Of a stretch of DNA of 64,000 nucleotides, positions 21,045-33,381 are shown piece after piece; the stretch's first letter is position 1, and each line of letters starts with the position of its first letter. Source of the DNA: Laguncularia racemosa (taxonomy: Eukaryota > Streptophyta > Magnoliopsida > Myrtales > Combretaceae); the NCBI GenBank assembly GCA_037954665.1, contig JBBMOL010000039.1, positions 3,348,001-3,412,000 of the forward strand. The letters are read 5' to 3'. Under the pieces are notes generated by a model that made no database searches, was not told where the DNA came from, and saw only the letters and a program-made list of their open reading frames with translations. The translations under genes were made by a program, and so were the position numbers.

Positions 21045-22683
21045 TGATGGGTGTCGAATCCAACAAAAATAAAAACCTACTCCTGGGTAATTATATGATT
21101 TGCATATAGTGGTGAGTAGGGTCGAATCCACAGAGATTGGTTAAATATATTTCTATTCAAAGAGAATAAAGAGGAAAAGAAAAATGGGGGGGGGGGGGGG
21201 GGGGGGGTTGTTTATGAATCAAAATAAAGTTGAAACAAGATAATAAAATCGAATATTGATAAAAGCCTAGCCAAAGGAATCAAGATAGTTTAATTCTAGG
21301 AATTGATCATCGATGCAAAAGTTTTCTATTCTTGTTTTTAGATAAACTGGTTATGGTTATTAATAAGCTCTAACAACCTATCTCTCCGTACTTCCTCGAT
21401 AATCAAGACAAGCTCTTTGATTATTTCTCTTATTGACTACACAACCCTAGACAAGCGCTTAGGATTTAATCCATCAATAGCATTAAAAACTAGAGAGACC
21501 ACCAATTCATGCCAGTAGATTATAAGATAACCTATTTAAACAAGATCATACACTTCCATAACATGAATTCGATCATCTATTTTATAAACAAACATGTTAT
21601 TGTGTCATTGAGACTAGAACTATCAAACAATTATGGATTTGACGTGCTAGTTGACAATATATTAACTTGCTAATTGAGTAGAAGAGCTCTAATTTATACC
21701 AATCAACAAAGATAATAATGACAAAACGTTCAGAAGATATATGAATATCCAAAAACAAAGAATAGATTAAAGACAAATCAATTAGATCTCACAATTCGTG
21801 GAGAATTAAACTTCTATGACCCTTTGGCTAGAAAAGTCGCTTAGCTACACATGTTCATCATCAAAACGAAAAATAAAAGTAAAAACATAACAAGCTTCTG
21901 TTCCTGGTTGCTTGCTCTGCCTCCTTCCTTCCTTCTTGTCTCCAAGATGATCCAAGATTCTCATAACCCTCTAGGGTTAGTTCTATTTATATTGTTAAAG
22001 AAATGGCAGGTGATCTTTTGCTAGCAAGATACGAAAATATCTTTCTTTTTTTATGTAAATCTCGAGGAGTGAATAATCGTCCACCTGGTACGCCCTACAA
22101 TACGGCCGTAGGTCAAGCCGTGGCTTCCTCTGTATGTAATTCACATATCATCTTTTGTGTCCAGTGTATGCCACGGCCTCAACCACGGCCAGATGTCAAG
22201 CCGTGCCTTCCTCTGTGGATAATCTACAATTCTTCATCCGTGTCCCGTGTGTGCCACGGCTTCAACCACGGCCAAATCTCAAGTCGTGCCATCCTCTGGT
22301 TGATGTTCCGCAATTTCTCATCTTTGGCACGTCTTCCATTTCAACTTCCACCACGGCTTCAACCACAGCTTCAAACACGGTTTCCACCACGGCCAGATCA
22401 CGAGTCGTGTCTCTCTCTCTGTTGAAAGTCCACATTTCCACCTTCTTGTGCAGTGTATAGTACGGTTTGAACCATGACCATATCTCAAACCGTGCCTCCT
22501 CCTTGTCTTTGATCATAGTTGTAGATGACTTCTCTAATTTACTTGAATTAGCACCCTTAACTCCATTTAACCTAATTTATCACCATAATAGAATTAAGTA
22601 CCATTTCCTTATGATTTCCATAAAATCAATAATAAATTAACACAATTTATACTATAAAGATTGAGTATAAAATGGCTCTATCA
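21045..22683 (-). mobile_element. 5' LTR of element D
   Basis: A 1639-bp partner of 15717-17359, with a poly-G run at about 21185-21207, a minus-strand TATAAATA box at 21984-21991 and GCCGTG-type motif clusters at 22100-22420. Ends match TG...CA in both orientations. Confidence 0.88.
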
Positions 22684-22688
22684 TATGG

Positions 22689-24182
22689 CTTGCTCTTTAT
22701 GTTAGCTAACTTCTCTTCACAACTAAGAGGATAATTTTATTAAAGCAAAAATTTTAAAAATTAAACTTCTTCAAGGATCAGGGATTGCTCCAAGTGTAAG
22801 GACAATATTATATTCCTTCCAATATTTATCGAACTTTTGTTTCATTTTAATACACATCTCCCTTATGACATGATCTTCACTACTAAAATTCTCATTCAAC
22901 AAACATTCAATTCTTCATGCTTACAAGAAATAGAGGTTTGAAGTTAGATACAACGAACTCGACATCAAATTAGTGATAGTATAAAAAGGGTTCAAAAACT
23001 TGCATATCTTCTCTACTCTTCCTCACTCATCTATTGGTGGACAATACTTATAATGTGAATCATTCCATTAAAGGCAACAAAAAGCATGTTGATACCTTAG
23101 TGTGCTATGAAGCATAAGGTAAGTGGAATTTCATCTAGTAACTACATCTAAGCTTAAACCAATGCTAATATCAATGTTGCCAAGCTATTCAACACACTTC
23201 CAAAAATGTTTCACTCTACCTTCTAAACCCTTAACATACATTACACTCTCCCTTATTTTATGCAAAGCTTGATTAGTTATCGTCAACCCCTCTTTAACAA
23301 TTAACTGAAGAATATGGGTACGACATCTAATACGGAAAAACTCACCATCACATAACAAATTATTTTGTAAGTTGAGTTGCTCTTTCAAGAAATCTTGCAT
23401 GTAATCATTTGCAAATACATTGTCCAATGTAAGGAAGAATTTTTTTTTTTCTATGCTCCAATTTTTCAATAATTCAAATACTTTCTTGGATAGCTCAAAA
23501 CCTAAGTGAGGAGGGGACATTTTACAAAAAAGCAAGAATTTTATTATTAAGTTTCCATTTATCATCAACAAAATGACCATTCAAACAAATATATTCTTCA
23601 CTAGTGCAAGTAGTCCATATATCAAAGGTCAAACAAACTTTCTCATGAATTTTCTACAAAATTTGTTTCAAATCATCCTTTTGAGTTAAATATAAATTCT
23701 AAGCATTTAATGTAGTAGTTTTTCTAGAATTGGTATTATAATTAGGATTGTATAACCTTATAAACTATATGATCCTTCTATACTCAACAAATGAAAATGG
23801 GAGATCATGTTTAATAATAGCTATCTCATGAGCAACTTTTGGATCTAGTTTTCTTGACCTTAACCTATCAGCATGATCAATTATCATATTAGCTACATCA
23901 TTATATGTAGGAACTTGATTCAAATGACACTTTCCAAGATGTCGAAATGAGGTTGAAGTTTCATGCGTGTCCACCAATAACATATTTAGTCTTACACCCT
24001 TTACATTTGGCTGTATTTTTACCATCTTTCCTAACATCTATTCTTGCTAAAATTTCCCAAACTTCAATAGTACTTGATTGAGACTTTTTACTTGTGGGTT
24101 CTTCAAATTGAGAAGATCCCACATGTACATTAGCATTAAGCCCACTAACTTTCAACCTATCATCTACATCAATACGTTGCAT
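22689..24182 (-). pseudogene. hAT transposase, N-terminal and catalytic part
   Basis: The minus-strand reading begins at ATG 24182. A BED-type finger (CKGC then RHLGKC) is broken by a frameshift near 24000. A PTYNDVANMI region follows, then the first catalytic Asp in LTFDIWTT (about 23625). A block from 23580 to 23185 has PPHLG, LTLDNVFAND with the second Asp, and CRTHILQLIVKEG, all recognisable RICESLEEPER-like hAT landmarks. A YPTSNLYF and KFDKYWKEYN region reaches to 22690, where element D cuts the gene. Several stops are present. The C-terminal domain lies across D at 15103-15435. Confidence 0.8.
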
Positions 24183-26060
24183 TGTATTAGTAGTGTCATT
24201 GCTTATAGGATCAATTATGAAAATATATCTGTAAAAGAAAGTGTAAGATTATAGATCATTTTAGGATTATAGAAAAACTATTGGAGAGGGGTTGAAACCA
24301 AAAAGAAACCTAAATCAATATAATAAAAATTAAAAGTAAGTTGAAAGTACTTTTTGATCCATATTGACAAGAAGGTCTTGTTATCTCTATCTTCTAATAT
24401 AATGTAGGACCAATGATATAATACATCGAGCTCCAAGGGATGGAAAATAATACTTCTTGAAAGAAAATATGGTCAGTTCTTAAAGTCTAATAGTTCAAGA
24501 GCATAAAAGTATTTTAGCTCATTCCTTTATATGATCTGGATAACTAATTTCAGGGTCCAAAGTTAACATACAATAATAAGAGAGAGGTGTCTAGAAGAAC
24601 CAAAAACAACACGACAATAGAATTTATCAAGAAAGATCAGTTAAACCAAAAACAAGAAAGGCAAATGAGATCTGAATTTTTTTAGAAAATATACACAAGC
24701 AATTAATTTGTTTTACTCCTCTATCCTCAAACTTACCTCCTCAATGATGAATAACATTATGGCTTCTCTAATACTAAAGCTAATACATAAAGAAAAAAAA
24801 AACATTTTTTTGGTCCTAATTAACTTCTCTTTCCATTATCTTTAGCTTATATAAAAACTAAAATAGATCATCAAGCTTGATAGTTTTTTTAGCTCAAGAA
24901 ACTATAGCAATCACTAGAATAGAGAGGAGAACAAACATTCAAGGATAAGTTTTAAAAGAAACAGACACACAGCATGCGATGCCCAACGGAAGTAGTAGTT
25001 TCACATGAAATGGTGTTAAGGTCGTGAAAGGGTGATGTAGTAATTCAAATCTCAACAATGGAGAGAGTGATTGTACAAGGGAGTGATTAAAGAAGAATAA
25101 TACATGAAATTCAACAAGGTCGTGTATCCCTTCATCAATAAAGTGGATGGGAAAAAAAAGAGAGGTACTTTTGGAATGAAGAACTATAAATAAAGTGATT
25201 TTACAATGTTGACCTGAGATTGGACTGTTTTTTATTCTAGCAATACTTTTTGGTCTAATTAGGGGTACAATATTTCATTTGAAGACATTTTAATGAGCAA
25301 AAATGGATGTCTTTAGATCTACTTTAAATTACATAATCTAGGAAAGAGAAGTTAACATGTACAAACCATTTTATCCAAAGTAAATATATAGTATTGTTTT
25401 TTTAGTAAAGTGTAGAAACAAAAATATGCAATGTATCAATCTCTATCACCAAAATAAAAGCAAAAGGAAAGAAGAAAATGACTTGCTTTGTCAACGAAAA
25501 AGTATAATTAGAACTCGAAGTTAAGACTTAGGAGGCTATTTTTAGGAGTGGACATTGGAACTAGGAGACCAAAGTTAGGACTTCGGAGAGAGAATCTGGT
25601 CGGTCTGGCTTTATCAACGAAGAAGTAAAGTTGGGGGGAATGAGAGGGAGTCTGGTCTGGTCTGTGTTAACATGACAAAAGAACCAAAGTCGGCTAAGCC
25701 ACGACAGTAGAAGGCTAAGGAGATTGGAGACTAGAAACTAGAGAGTAGAGAGGAAGACTAGAAAAGGACTCAAAGATGTCTAGGTGAGTAACGATTGTGA
25801 GTTGTGACTATGTTCTATGTTAATGTGAAAGATGAACCAAAGAAAAGTCAGCCACGAGCCTACGATAGTAGAGGACTGAGGAGATTGGAGAAGAAGATTG
25901 GAAGAGGACTTAGAGTAGGGGAGGGGTTTTTTTTTTCTAATTTATTTTGTAAATCTAAATTGTGACTTTTGTACTGTTGTTTACTTATTTTGTAAACCAA
26001 CTGATAGAAAGGTCTAGAAGAACCAACCAAGCAACCAAATGGGATAGGGTCATGAGAATG

Positions 26061-26092
<32 letters not shown>

Positions 26093-26281
26093 TAAATAAT
26101 TCTACTGGCCAATGTGGGCTAACCCACCGCTCATCGAGTTATCCTGCATTAGCCCATAGGTCACACAAGGCAGGTTAAAATGCTCGCAATTTATGTAGGC
26201 TTGACTTTTCTAAACCAACCGGTAAAAAATTGCAGGTTCAATGGGTTGGTCCACTTAGCCCACCCCGCATTCTCGACTCTA
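24183..26281. other. hAT 5' noncoding region and right end
   Basis: Upstream (minus-strand sense) region of the hAT transposase with no supported ORF. It includes loosely repeated GGAGATTGGAGA-type purine segments at about 25720-25920, a CT microsatellite at 26060-26090 and the GGCTAACCCAC-type subterminal repeats up to the TIR at 26281. Confidence 0.5.
26060..26090. repeat. (CT)n microsatellite
   Basis: About 15 uninterrupted CT units just inside the right end of the hAT element. Confidence 0.95.
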
Positions 26282-26409
26282 ATGGTGATCTTCCAATTTT
26301 ATAACTAGATTACAAAATTCATTTGTAGATCCATCACTTAATATATCATTATGATATCGACCACCAATATTATTCATATTTGCTAGTGAATAAACACTAT
26401 CATGCACGT
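26282..26409 (-). pseudogene. MYB gene, C-terminal exon segment between hAT and Athila C
   Basis: Minus-strand frame open throughout (VHDSVYSLANMNNIGG to NLVIKLEDHH), continuous with 38016-38270 once element C and one CACGT are removed. It is bounded on one side by the hAT right TIR and on the other by the target duplication of C. It is composed of Asn, Ser and Asp rich sequence, as in divergent MYB C-termini. Confidence 0.65.
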
Positions 26410-27837
26410 TGATAAGTACAAATTAACACGTATTTATGATGAATTCTAGTGGTGTATGTAATAAATTGATGTTATTTTGAAGAGTTTTGATAATAAATTG
26501 ATGTTATTTTCAGTTTCAGGACTGAGGACCACTATTTTGAGAGGGGATATCAACTTAGATTGAGATTGAAGAAGAATACACAAAGAAAAATTCTTTTTGG
26601 AAGGAAAAGGGGAAGTACACGGGCATGTATTTCCAGAGCATGACCATGTGTTGGGCTTGAAAAACCAATAGAAGCTTACACGGTTTGAGTACACGATTGA
26701 AAGCACGGCCATGTGTTGGCTTATTCACAGAAGTACACAGCTGTAAGTTATTGGCCGTGGGTTTTTTTACTTCAGACACTATTACAAGGCAAGGCCGTGT
26801 ATAACCGTGGGTCGAGACCGTGTATATGGAAAAGTTTGGCCGTTTCAGGAGATTTTTCGGTTTCCATATATATATCTCTTCATTTTCAAGGTGAAAGGGG
26901 TGGCTAACCTAAAGAAGATAGAAAAAAAATGACGAAAAGAAGAAGAGGAGGAGACTTGGAAAGATTATCTAAGGGAAAAGCAACATCAACGGATTCATCT
27001 TTCTCTTCCGAAGGGTTTATGCACATGGGTTTTTTATCTTCATTAATTTGTGACTTGAAAACCATGAGTGGCTAATTTATTTCATACCTAAACCTTACGA
27101 ACCCTAATTGTCATGTAACATTGGATTGATTGCATAGTTAATGAATAGTGGAATTCTCTGAATTTATTCATGTTGTTCATTTAGTGTTGTTAATTTGATG
27201 TATGGCCAGCATTGAGTTTGCATTGATTTCTTAGAAGTTGATTGGAAAATCTCTTGTTTGAATAGATCGTACATGAATAAAGGAATTCATATGTAATCTA
27301 GGGATAGAGAACATGAATTTTCCGTATTAGGTTAAATTAGATAATTCGACCTAATGTAGGGTTTAAGAGTGTTAATGCAATTCTAATCGATTTTCATAAA
27401 AGAGGGATCTTTATTAATGCGATTAAGGTTAGGAGCTAATAAATCTGGAAGGAATATTGGCTTAGTGTTAGATACTCCGCAGTTCAGAGATAACCATTAC
27501 TCGTTAACTAATTTATTGAAAGGGTGAAGTTACGTGACAATTAGAGGAATAGTAAGGGTAAGGTATGCTCTTAATTATCGGATTTAGTAATCAAGTTATT
27601 GTGTTAGTTTTAATTGCTATAGGTTTTGTCAAGTTTTTCTAATTTAAATTGAATCTTTTGAAATTGTGCGATTGGATAGTTGGTTTAGAGTTCTTATTAA
27701 TATTTGTTGATCCTTGGAGGAACGATATCTAAACTCAGCTCTATACTATTATAATTGACAGGTGCGCTTGCCTAATTGATCGTAAAAGAGAGTCGTAGAA
27801 AAGGATTTTAAAATTTTTGTGATTACGATTATCAACA
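26410..27837 (+). mobile_element. 5' LTR of element C
   Basis: Contains ACGG/GCCGTG-type motifs at 26620-26830, a TATATATATA box at 26866-26875, and an additional segment of about 50 bp in the palindrome zone that is absent from the 3' LTR. Confidence 0.9.
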
Positions 27838-27843
27838 AGTTGT

Positions 27844-27860
27844 TGGCCCCATTACCAAAG
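27844..27860 (+). other. Primer binding site of element C (degenerate tRNA-Asp type)
   Basis: TGGCCCCATTACCAAAG lies six bases after the LTR and resembles TGGCGCCATTGCCGGGG with several transitions. Confidence 0.7.
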
Positions 27861-28042
27861 ATTGGCAATATTAAGAAAGCTCAACGCTGGCTAATTTAAC
27901 CATTTTTTTTATTCGTAGTATTACATCTAATCTTTTGAAGGTAACTAACTGTCTCCAATCTTCTTTATAGTTTATGACAAGGAGCTCTTCGTCCAAACTC
28001 CTAGCCTTTGACCCAAAGATCGATTGAACATCCAGAAGAAGG

Positions 28043-29518
28043 TTGAAGAGTGCTTTTGAACGCGTCGTGGAAAATTTGGCTTTTGAAAAACAGAAAGTGG
28101 CTGAAGAGGAATTACAGTTGAGTGAAGATGAGAATTCAGTTGCAGAACTGGAAGATCAATGCCGAACGATGGTTGAGTATGCCAGACCGACTTTAGATAG
28201 CACAGGCTCTTGTATAGTAAGATTCGCAATAGAGGTCAACAATTTTGAAGTCAAGGCTTCTACAATGAGCATGATCCATAATCAATGCCAATTCGATGGT
28301 TTAGCTAATGAGGACCCTCATGCTCACATCTAGATGTTTCTAGACATCTGTGAAACAGTTAAACAGAACGGGGTGACAGATGAAGCTTTGAAGTTGCATC
28401 TTTTCCCTTTCACATTGAGGGGAAAAGCAAGGCAGTGGTTCAGCTCTTTAGATTGGAACTCCATCACAACTTGGGCCCAGTTGGCGGAAACATTCTTAGA
28501 TTACTACTTCCTGCCTTCTAAAACGGCCAAACTGAGAAATGATATCACATCGTTTACTCGGATAGATAATGAGCCCTTTCATGAATCTTAGTTAAGGTTT
28601 AAGGAATTGCTCAGGCGGTGCCCACATCATCAGATTCCCAATTGGTTACAAGTCTCCACCTTTTATAACGGGCTTGATTATCCAACGCGACAAACCATTA
28701 ATGCTGCTGCTGGTGGTACACTTAATGTGAAGACTTCTGAGGAGTCTCTACAACTGTTTGAAAACATAGCAAAGAATAACCATCAGTGGAGTAATGGTAG
28801 GACAAGGCAAAGAGCAATAGGGATCTATAAAGTTGAAATGATGACCACCCTTGTAGCAAAGGTTGATGCTCTCGCCAAAAAGTTTGATAGGATGGCAATA
28901 TCTGAGTTACCCCAATATTTTCCAATTGAGCAATCAACCGCATTAGTAGGTCATGATTATATGGAGCAAGTTAATTATGTTAGCAATCCTGTGCGATCTT
29001 AGAACAACCCTTATAGCAACACATATAATCTAGGCTAGCGCAATCACCCTAATTTTTCATGGAGTAATCCACCAATTCCTCGGGGTAATGCACCTGCACC
29101 TAGATTCCAAAGGCCTCCTCCACCACCTTTTACTGAAAAGAAGTCCAACTTGGAGGATATGATTTCCAAGTTCATTCAAACCTCAGAGCAGTGCCAACAA
29201 GCAACAGATACTACTTTAAGAAATCACGAGGCTTCCATATAAAGTCTGGAAAACTAAGTGGGTCAGATTGCAAAAATGTTATCAGAGAGACCACAAGGGT
29301 CCTTACCTAGGAACACGGAACCTAATCCAAGGGAGCAAGTGAAGGCAGTGACCCTTAGGAGTGGAAGGGAATTGCATTTTGACACCATTAGAGTGCTAAG
29401 GGTTGTACAAGAACAAGAGGTTAAGGTTAGACAAGACAAGGTTGCTGAAGAGGAACAAGCCCTTACACAGGGTAAGGAAAAGGAGCTTGATAAGGAGGAA
29501 GATCTAGGAAAGGCCTAG
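28043..29518 (+). pseudogene. Athila gag (element C)
   Basis: One frame with TAG at 28331-28333 and 28589-28591, TAG at 29000-29002 and further stops at about 29035-29257 and 29516-29518. It includes the gag core (LKLHLFPFTLRGKARQWF; ITTWAQLAETFL), NNPYSNTYN followed by a proline-rich segment, and the TLRSGRE motif at about 29350. No clear zinc knuckle was seen. It shares its organisation with gag of element D. Confidence 0.85.
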
Positions 29519-30259
29519 ACATCAATAGTTCAGCCCTACAAGCCTCCAATTCCATATCCAAGTCGCTTGAAAAACGATAAAGAGCAAGAACACTTCGGTA
29601 AGTTTTTAGATTTGTTTAAACAATTGCATATTAATATACCGTTCGTGGAAGCTCTTGCGCAGATGCCTAGGTACGCAAAGTTCTTGAAGGATTTGCTATC
29701 AAAAAAGAAACGGCCAGAAGAGGTTTCTACTGCAATCATTGGAGCAAAATGTTCAGCTATTTTGTAGAACAAGTTGCCTAAGAAACTTAAGGATCCATGC
29801 AGTTTAACTATTCCATGCCTAATAGGTGAATTGCCTATTGAGAGAGCCTTGGCAGACCTTAGGGCAAGTATAAACTTGATGCCCTATTCACTGTTTAGGA
29901 AGCTCAAACTTGGTGAGCCAAAGCCTACAAGGATGAGTTTGTAGCTGGCTGATCGCTCGGTCAAATTCCCTAGAGGAATTATAGAAGACGTCCTAGTAAA
30001 GGTAGAAAAGTTCATTTTTCCTATTGACTTTGTTATCTTAGACATGGATGCAGATGTAGAGGTCCCACTGATCTTGGGACGACCATTCCTTGCTACTGCA
30101 CGAGCAGTGACAGATGTTGCTGATGGGAAACTGGTCTTAAGAGTGGGTGAAGATGAGTTGATTGTGACAATCCCAGTAGCTCTGAAACAATCTTTAAGCG
30201 CTGATGATTCTTGCTATGCTATTGACTGTGTTGATATGTCTGTGATGAGTTCTATGTAG
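29519..30259 (+). pseudogene. Athila aspartic protease region (element C)
   Basis: Same frame as gag. The active site reads ADLRASINLMP where the family, as in D, has CDLGASIN, so a Gly-to-Arg change (GGG to AGG) has hit the D-x-G triad. LILGRPFL follows at about 30070. Stops at 29765-29767 and 29942-29944. It ends at TAG 30257-30259, after which the frame changes before RT. Confidence 0.8.
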
Positions 30260-30447
30260 GAATTGTAATGCTGTGACGTTTTGGAGTTTAGCTTGACAAC
30301 AATTGGAGGAGAAGAGTGTGAGAACTTTGATATTCAGAATGTGATGGCCCAATTGAATGCTTGTGAGGAGGTGGTGTGTAAAAGAGGGTTTGAGAAGATA
30401 GGATCTAGTGAGGAAAACCATCGGTTGAGGAACCCCCAGAACTCGAG

Positions 30448-31980
30448 TTGAAGAAACTCCCAGAATATCTGGAGTATGCCTTTTTGGAGGCTAATTCTAA
30501 ACTCCCTGTCATTATTGCTGCTGGTTTGACAAGGGAGCAAAAGGATAGCCTATTGGGGGTCTTAAGGGCGCACAAGCGTGCTCTCACTTGGAAGATTTCT
30601 AATATTCAAGGTATTAGTCCTTCGTTTTGCACTTGTAAGATTTTGCTTGAGGATGATTTCAAACCAGTGGTGCAACCTCAAAGGAGGTTAAACCCCAATA
30701 TGCGGGAGGTTTTGAAGAAAGAGGCGATCAAACTCATGGATGCAGGGTTAATATATCCTATCTTTGACAGTTCTTGGGTCAGCCCTGTACAAGTGGTACC
30801 AAAAAAGGGAGGAATGACTGTGGTGCCCAATGAAAGAAACAAACTCATACCCATGAGGACTGTAACGAGATGGCAAGTGTGCATAGATTATTGAAGATTG
30901 AATGAGGCAACTCGCAAGGATCATTTCCCTCTCCCTTTTATAGACCAAATGCTGGAGAGGTTGGCAGGACATCTATATTACTATTTTTTAGATGGAATGT
31001 AAGGGTATTTCCAAATTCCAATTGCTCCTGAGGATCAAGAAAAGACTACGTTCACTTGTCTTTATCGTACTTTCGCGTATAGGCGTATGCCTTTCGGGCT
31101 ATGCAATGCACCAACGACTTTCCAGCGGTGTATGCTAGCCATCTTTGAGGACTTAGTGGAAGACATCATGGAGGTTTTTATGGACGATTTCTCCGTATTC
31201 GGTGATTCTTTTGATGATTGTCTCACTAATTTGCAAAGAGTTTTAGTTCGATATGAAGAGACAAATCTAGTTTTAAATTGGGAGAAATGTCACTTCATGG
31301 TGGAGGGCATCGTTCTAAGGCATAAAATCCCTCATAGAGGAATCGAAGTGGATAGTGCAAAGGTGGACACAATTGCAAAACTTCCACCACCTTCTTCGGT
31401 TAGAGCCATCGGAGTTTCCTTAGGCATGTCGGTTTCTATAGAAGGTTCATTAAAGATTTCTCTAAAATAGCTCATCCTCTGACACGGCTATTAGAAAAGA
31501 ACATGCCTTATGAATTCACCAAATGAATGCCTTCAAGCGTTTAATACACTTAAAGAAAAGTTAACCCAAGAACCTATCATGGTGGCTCCTGATTGGGATC
31601 TTCCTTTCGAATTAATGTGTGATACAAGTGATATCGCTGTTGGAGCAGTTTTGGGACAAAGGAGAGATAAGCATTTTCAGCCTATTTGCTATGCTAATAA
31701 AACCCTCACAGGTGCCCAAGAGAACTACACCATGATCGAAAAGGAACTTCTTGCTATAATTTTTTCTTTTGACAAGTTTCGGTCTTATTTAATTTTGTCT
31801 AGGGTAATTGTTTACACTGACCATTCAGCTCTCAGGTACTTATTATCCAAGACAGATGCGAAACTGTGACTCATTCGATGGATCTTGCTTCGACAAGAAT
31901 TCGATTTAGAGATTTGAGACAAAAAGGGAGCTAAGAACCTAGTTGATGATCATCTATCTCAATTGGAGGACCTGAAATTG
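30448..31980 (+). pseudogene. Athila reverse transcriptase and RNase H (element C)
   Basis: RT fingers begin with the DFKPVVQPQRRLNP segment. A TGA at 30892-30894 follows QVCIDY, and a TAG near 31000 hits the catalytic DGM-GY palm region. Catalytic FMDDFSVFGDSFD lies at about 31175, intact. A frameshift at about 31405-31440 lies in the thumb. RNase H from 31510 has CDTSDIAVGAVL, EKELLAI and YTDHSALRYL, then stops at 31867-31869 and near 31915. The region is decayed but fully recognisable. Confidence 0.88.
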
Positions 31981-33362
31981 GAGAAATTGAATGAAGATGA
32001 TATTGATGATACTTTTCTAGAGGAAGGACTCTATCATATTAACAAGGTAAGTAACACCTCTGAACCTTGGTTTGCTGATTTTGCAAATTACCTTATCTGT
32101 AAAGTACTCCCTAGTGACAAAACTTCTCAGCAAAAGAAGCATTTCTTTGTTGAGTTAAAGCACTAATTTTAAGAGGAACCATTCTTGTTCCGTGTCTGTG
32201 CAGATTAAGTGATTAGACGATGCGTATCCAAGTAAGAAGGGCAGGAGATTTTAAAGCACTGTCACACCGGGCCAACTGGCGATCATTATAGTGTGAATCG
32301 GACAGCCCACAAGATTTTGGAATTAGGACTTTATTGGCCAACTATATTCAAGGATTCCTTCAACTTTGTGAAGACTTATGACAGATGCCAACGAGTGGGG
32401 AGTATGTCAAAACATGATGAAATGCCCCAAAATTTCATATTGGAGTGTGAGATCTTTGACGTGTAGGGGATTGATTTCATAGGACCCTTCCCCAATTCTT
32501 TCGAGAACAAGTATATACTCGTGGCGGTGGATTATGTGTCTAAATGGGTAGAGGCCCAATCTTTTCCCACCAATGATGCTAGAGAAGTGTTAAAGTTCTT
32601 GAAGAAACTTTTCTCTAGGTTTGGAATACCATGGGCTTTAATTAGTGATAGGGGAACACATTTCTGTAATGTGCAATTGGAGAAGGTGCTGAAGAGATAT
32701 GGGGTCACCCATAGATTAGCAACCCCTTATCACCTATAGACGAGTGGTCAAGTAGAAGTTTCTAACCGTGAGCTAAAAAGGATTCTAGAGAAGACAATGG
32801 AGCATCATCGAAGGGATTAGTTGGAAAAATTGGACGATGCGTTGTGGGCCTATAGGACAGCCTTCAAAAATCCTTTAGGCACCACCCCATACCAACTAGT
32901 GTTTGGGAAAGCTTGCCACCTACCAGTGGAGTTAAAACATAGAGCTTTCTAGGCTTTGCATACTCTCAACATGGACTTAGAGGCCGCTGGTAAGAAGAGG
33001 AAGTTTCAGCTGAATGAACTTGATGAATGGCGTGCAATGGTTTATGACAACATTCGAGTTTATAAGGAGAGGAGAGGATGAAGAGATATCATGACATGCA
33101 GATTCATCATCTGAAACAATTCTGTGAGGGAGATCATGTTCTCTTATTCAATTCGCAACTGAAGCTTTTCCCAGGTAAGTTGAGATCGAAGTGGTCTGGG
33201 CCGTTTAAGGTGATAAAAGTCTCCCCTCATGGAGTGGTAGAATTTGAACACCCAAGTGGACATACCTTCAAGGTAAATGGGCAACGATTTAAGCTATATT
33301 TTGGGACTCAAGGAGAAAAAGAGGGCCAAGAGGAGTTTAGACTCCACCCTCTTGTAAATTAA
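31981..33362 (+). pseudogene. Athila integrase (element C)
   Basis: An HHCC-like zone at about 32255-32395 has lost its first Cys (TYDRC). The core holds GIDFIGPF, ISDRGTHF and GQVEVSNREL with the catalytic acids, at about 32470-32770. An LGTTPYQLVFGKACHLPVE segment, characteristic of this lineage, follows. Several TAG/TGA stops are present, and a frameshift near 33075 puts the C-terminal domain (SKWSGPFKV to 33362) in another frame. Confidence 0.88.
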
Positions 33363-33381
33363 TCAAGTGCAATCTCATTCC

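Larger units (their letters stand above)
15717..22683 (-). mobile_element. Element D: Athila-like gag-protease-only LTR retrotransposon
   Basis: Two LTRs of 1643 bp (15717-17359) and 1639 bp (21045-22683), estimated about 95% identical from the stretches compared by eye, enclose 3.7 kb. Read on the minus strand: LTR, tRNA-Asp type PBS, gag-PR ORF, conserved hairpin block, 1.3 kb of noncoding sequence, PPT, LTR. There is no RT, RNase H or integrase, so it needs help in trans. Flanks are TATAG (15712-15716) and TATGG (22684-22688), a 5-bp duplication with one transition. It interrupts the hAT transposase gene. Confidence 0.88.
14503..26281 (-). mobile_element. hAT-superfamily DNA transposon (RICESLEEPER-like), split by element D
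   Basis: Ends read TAGAGCTAGAAATG on the left and, inverted, TAGAGTCGAGAATG on the right, with subterminal GGGCTAA/GGCCTA repeats typical of plant hAT ends (14516-14680 and 26100-26275). Between them a minus-strand transposase gene encodes a BED finger, hAT core and hAT dimerisation domain. The 6.97-kb element D is inserted inside that gene. Without D the element is about 4.8 kb. The flanking octamers do not match, so the target duplication is lost or the borders are slightly off. Confidence 0.8.

Noticed and set aside
16680..22516. Open frames in the D LTRs (16680-17137, 22003-22516)
   Set aside because: They follow the GCCGTG-type repeat zone in both LTRs and both strands; explained by repeat composition, not coding.
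14495..26289. 8-bp target duplication for the hAT element
   Set aside because: The flanking octamers GCCACTAC and ATGGTGAT do not match in direct orientation; only an inverted comparison shows partial similarity, which is not a TSD.
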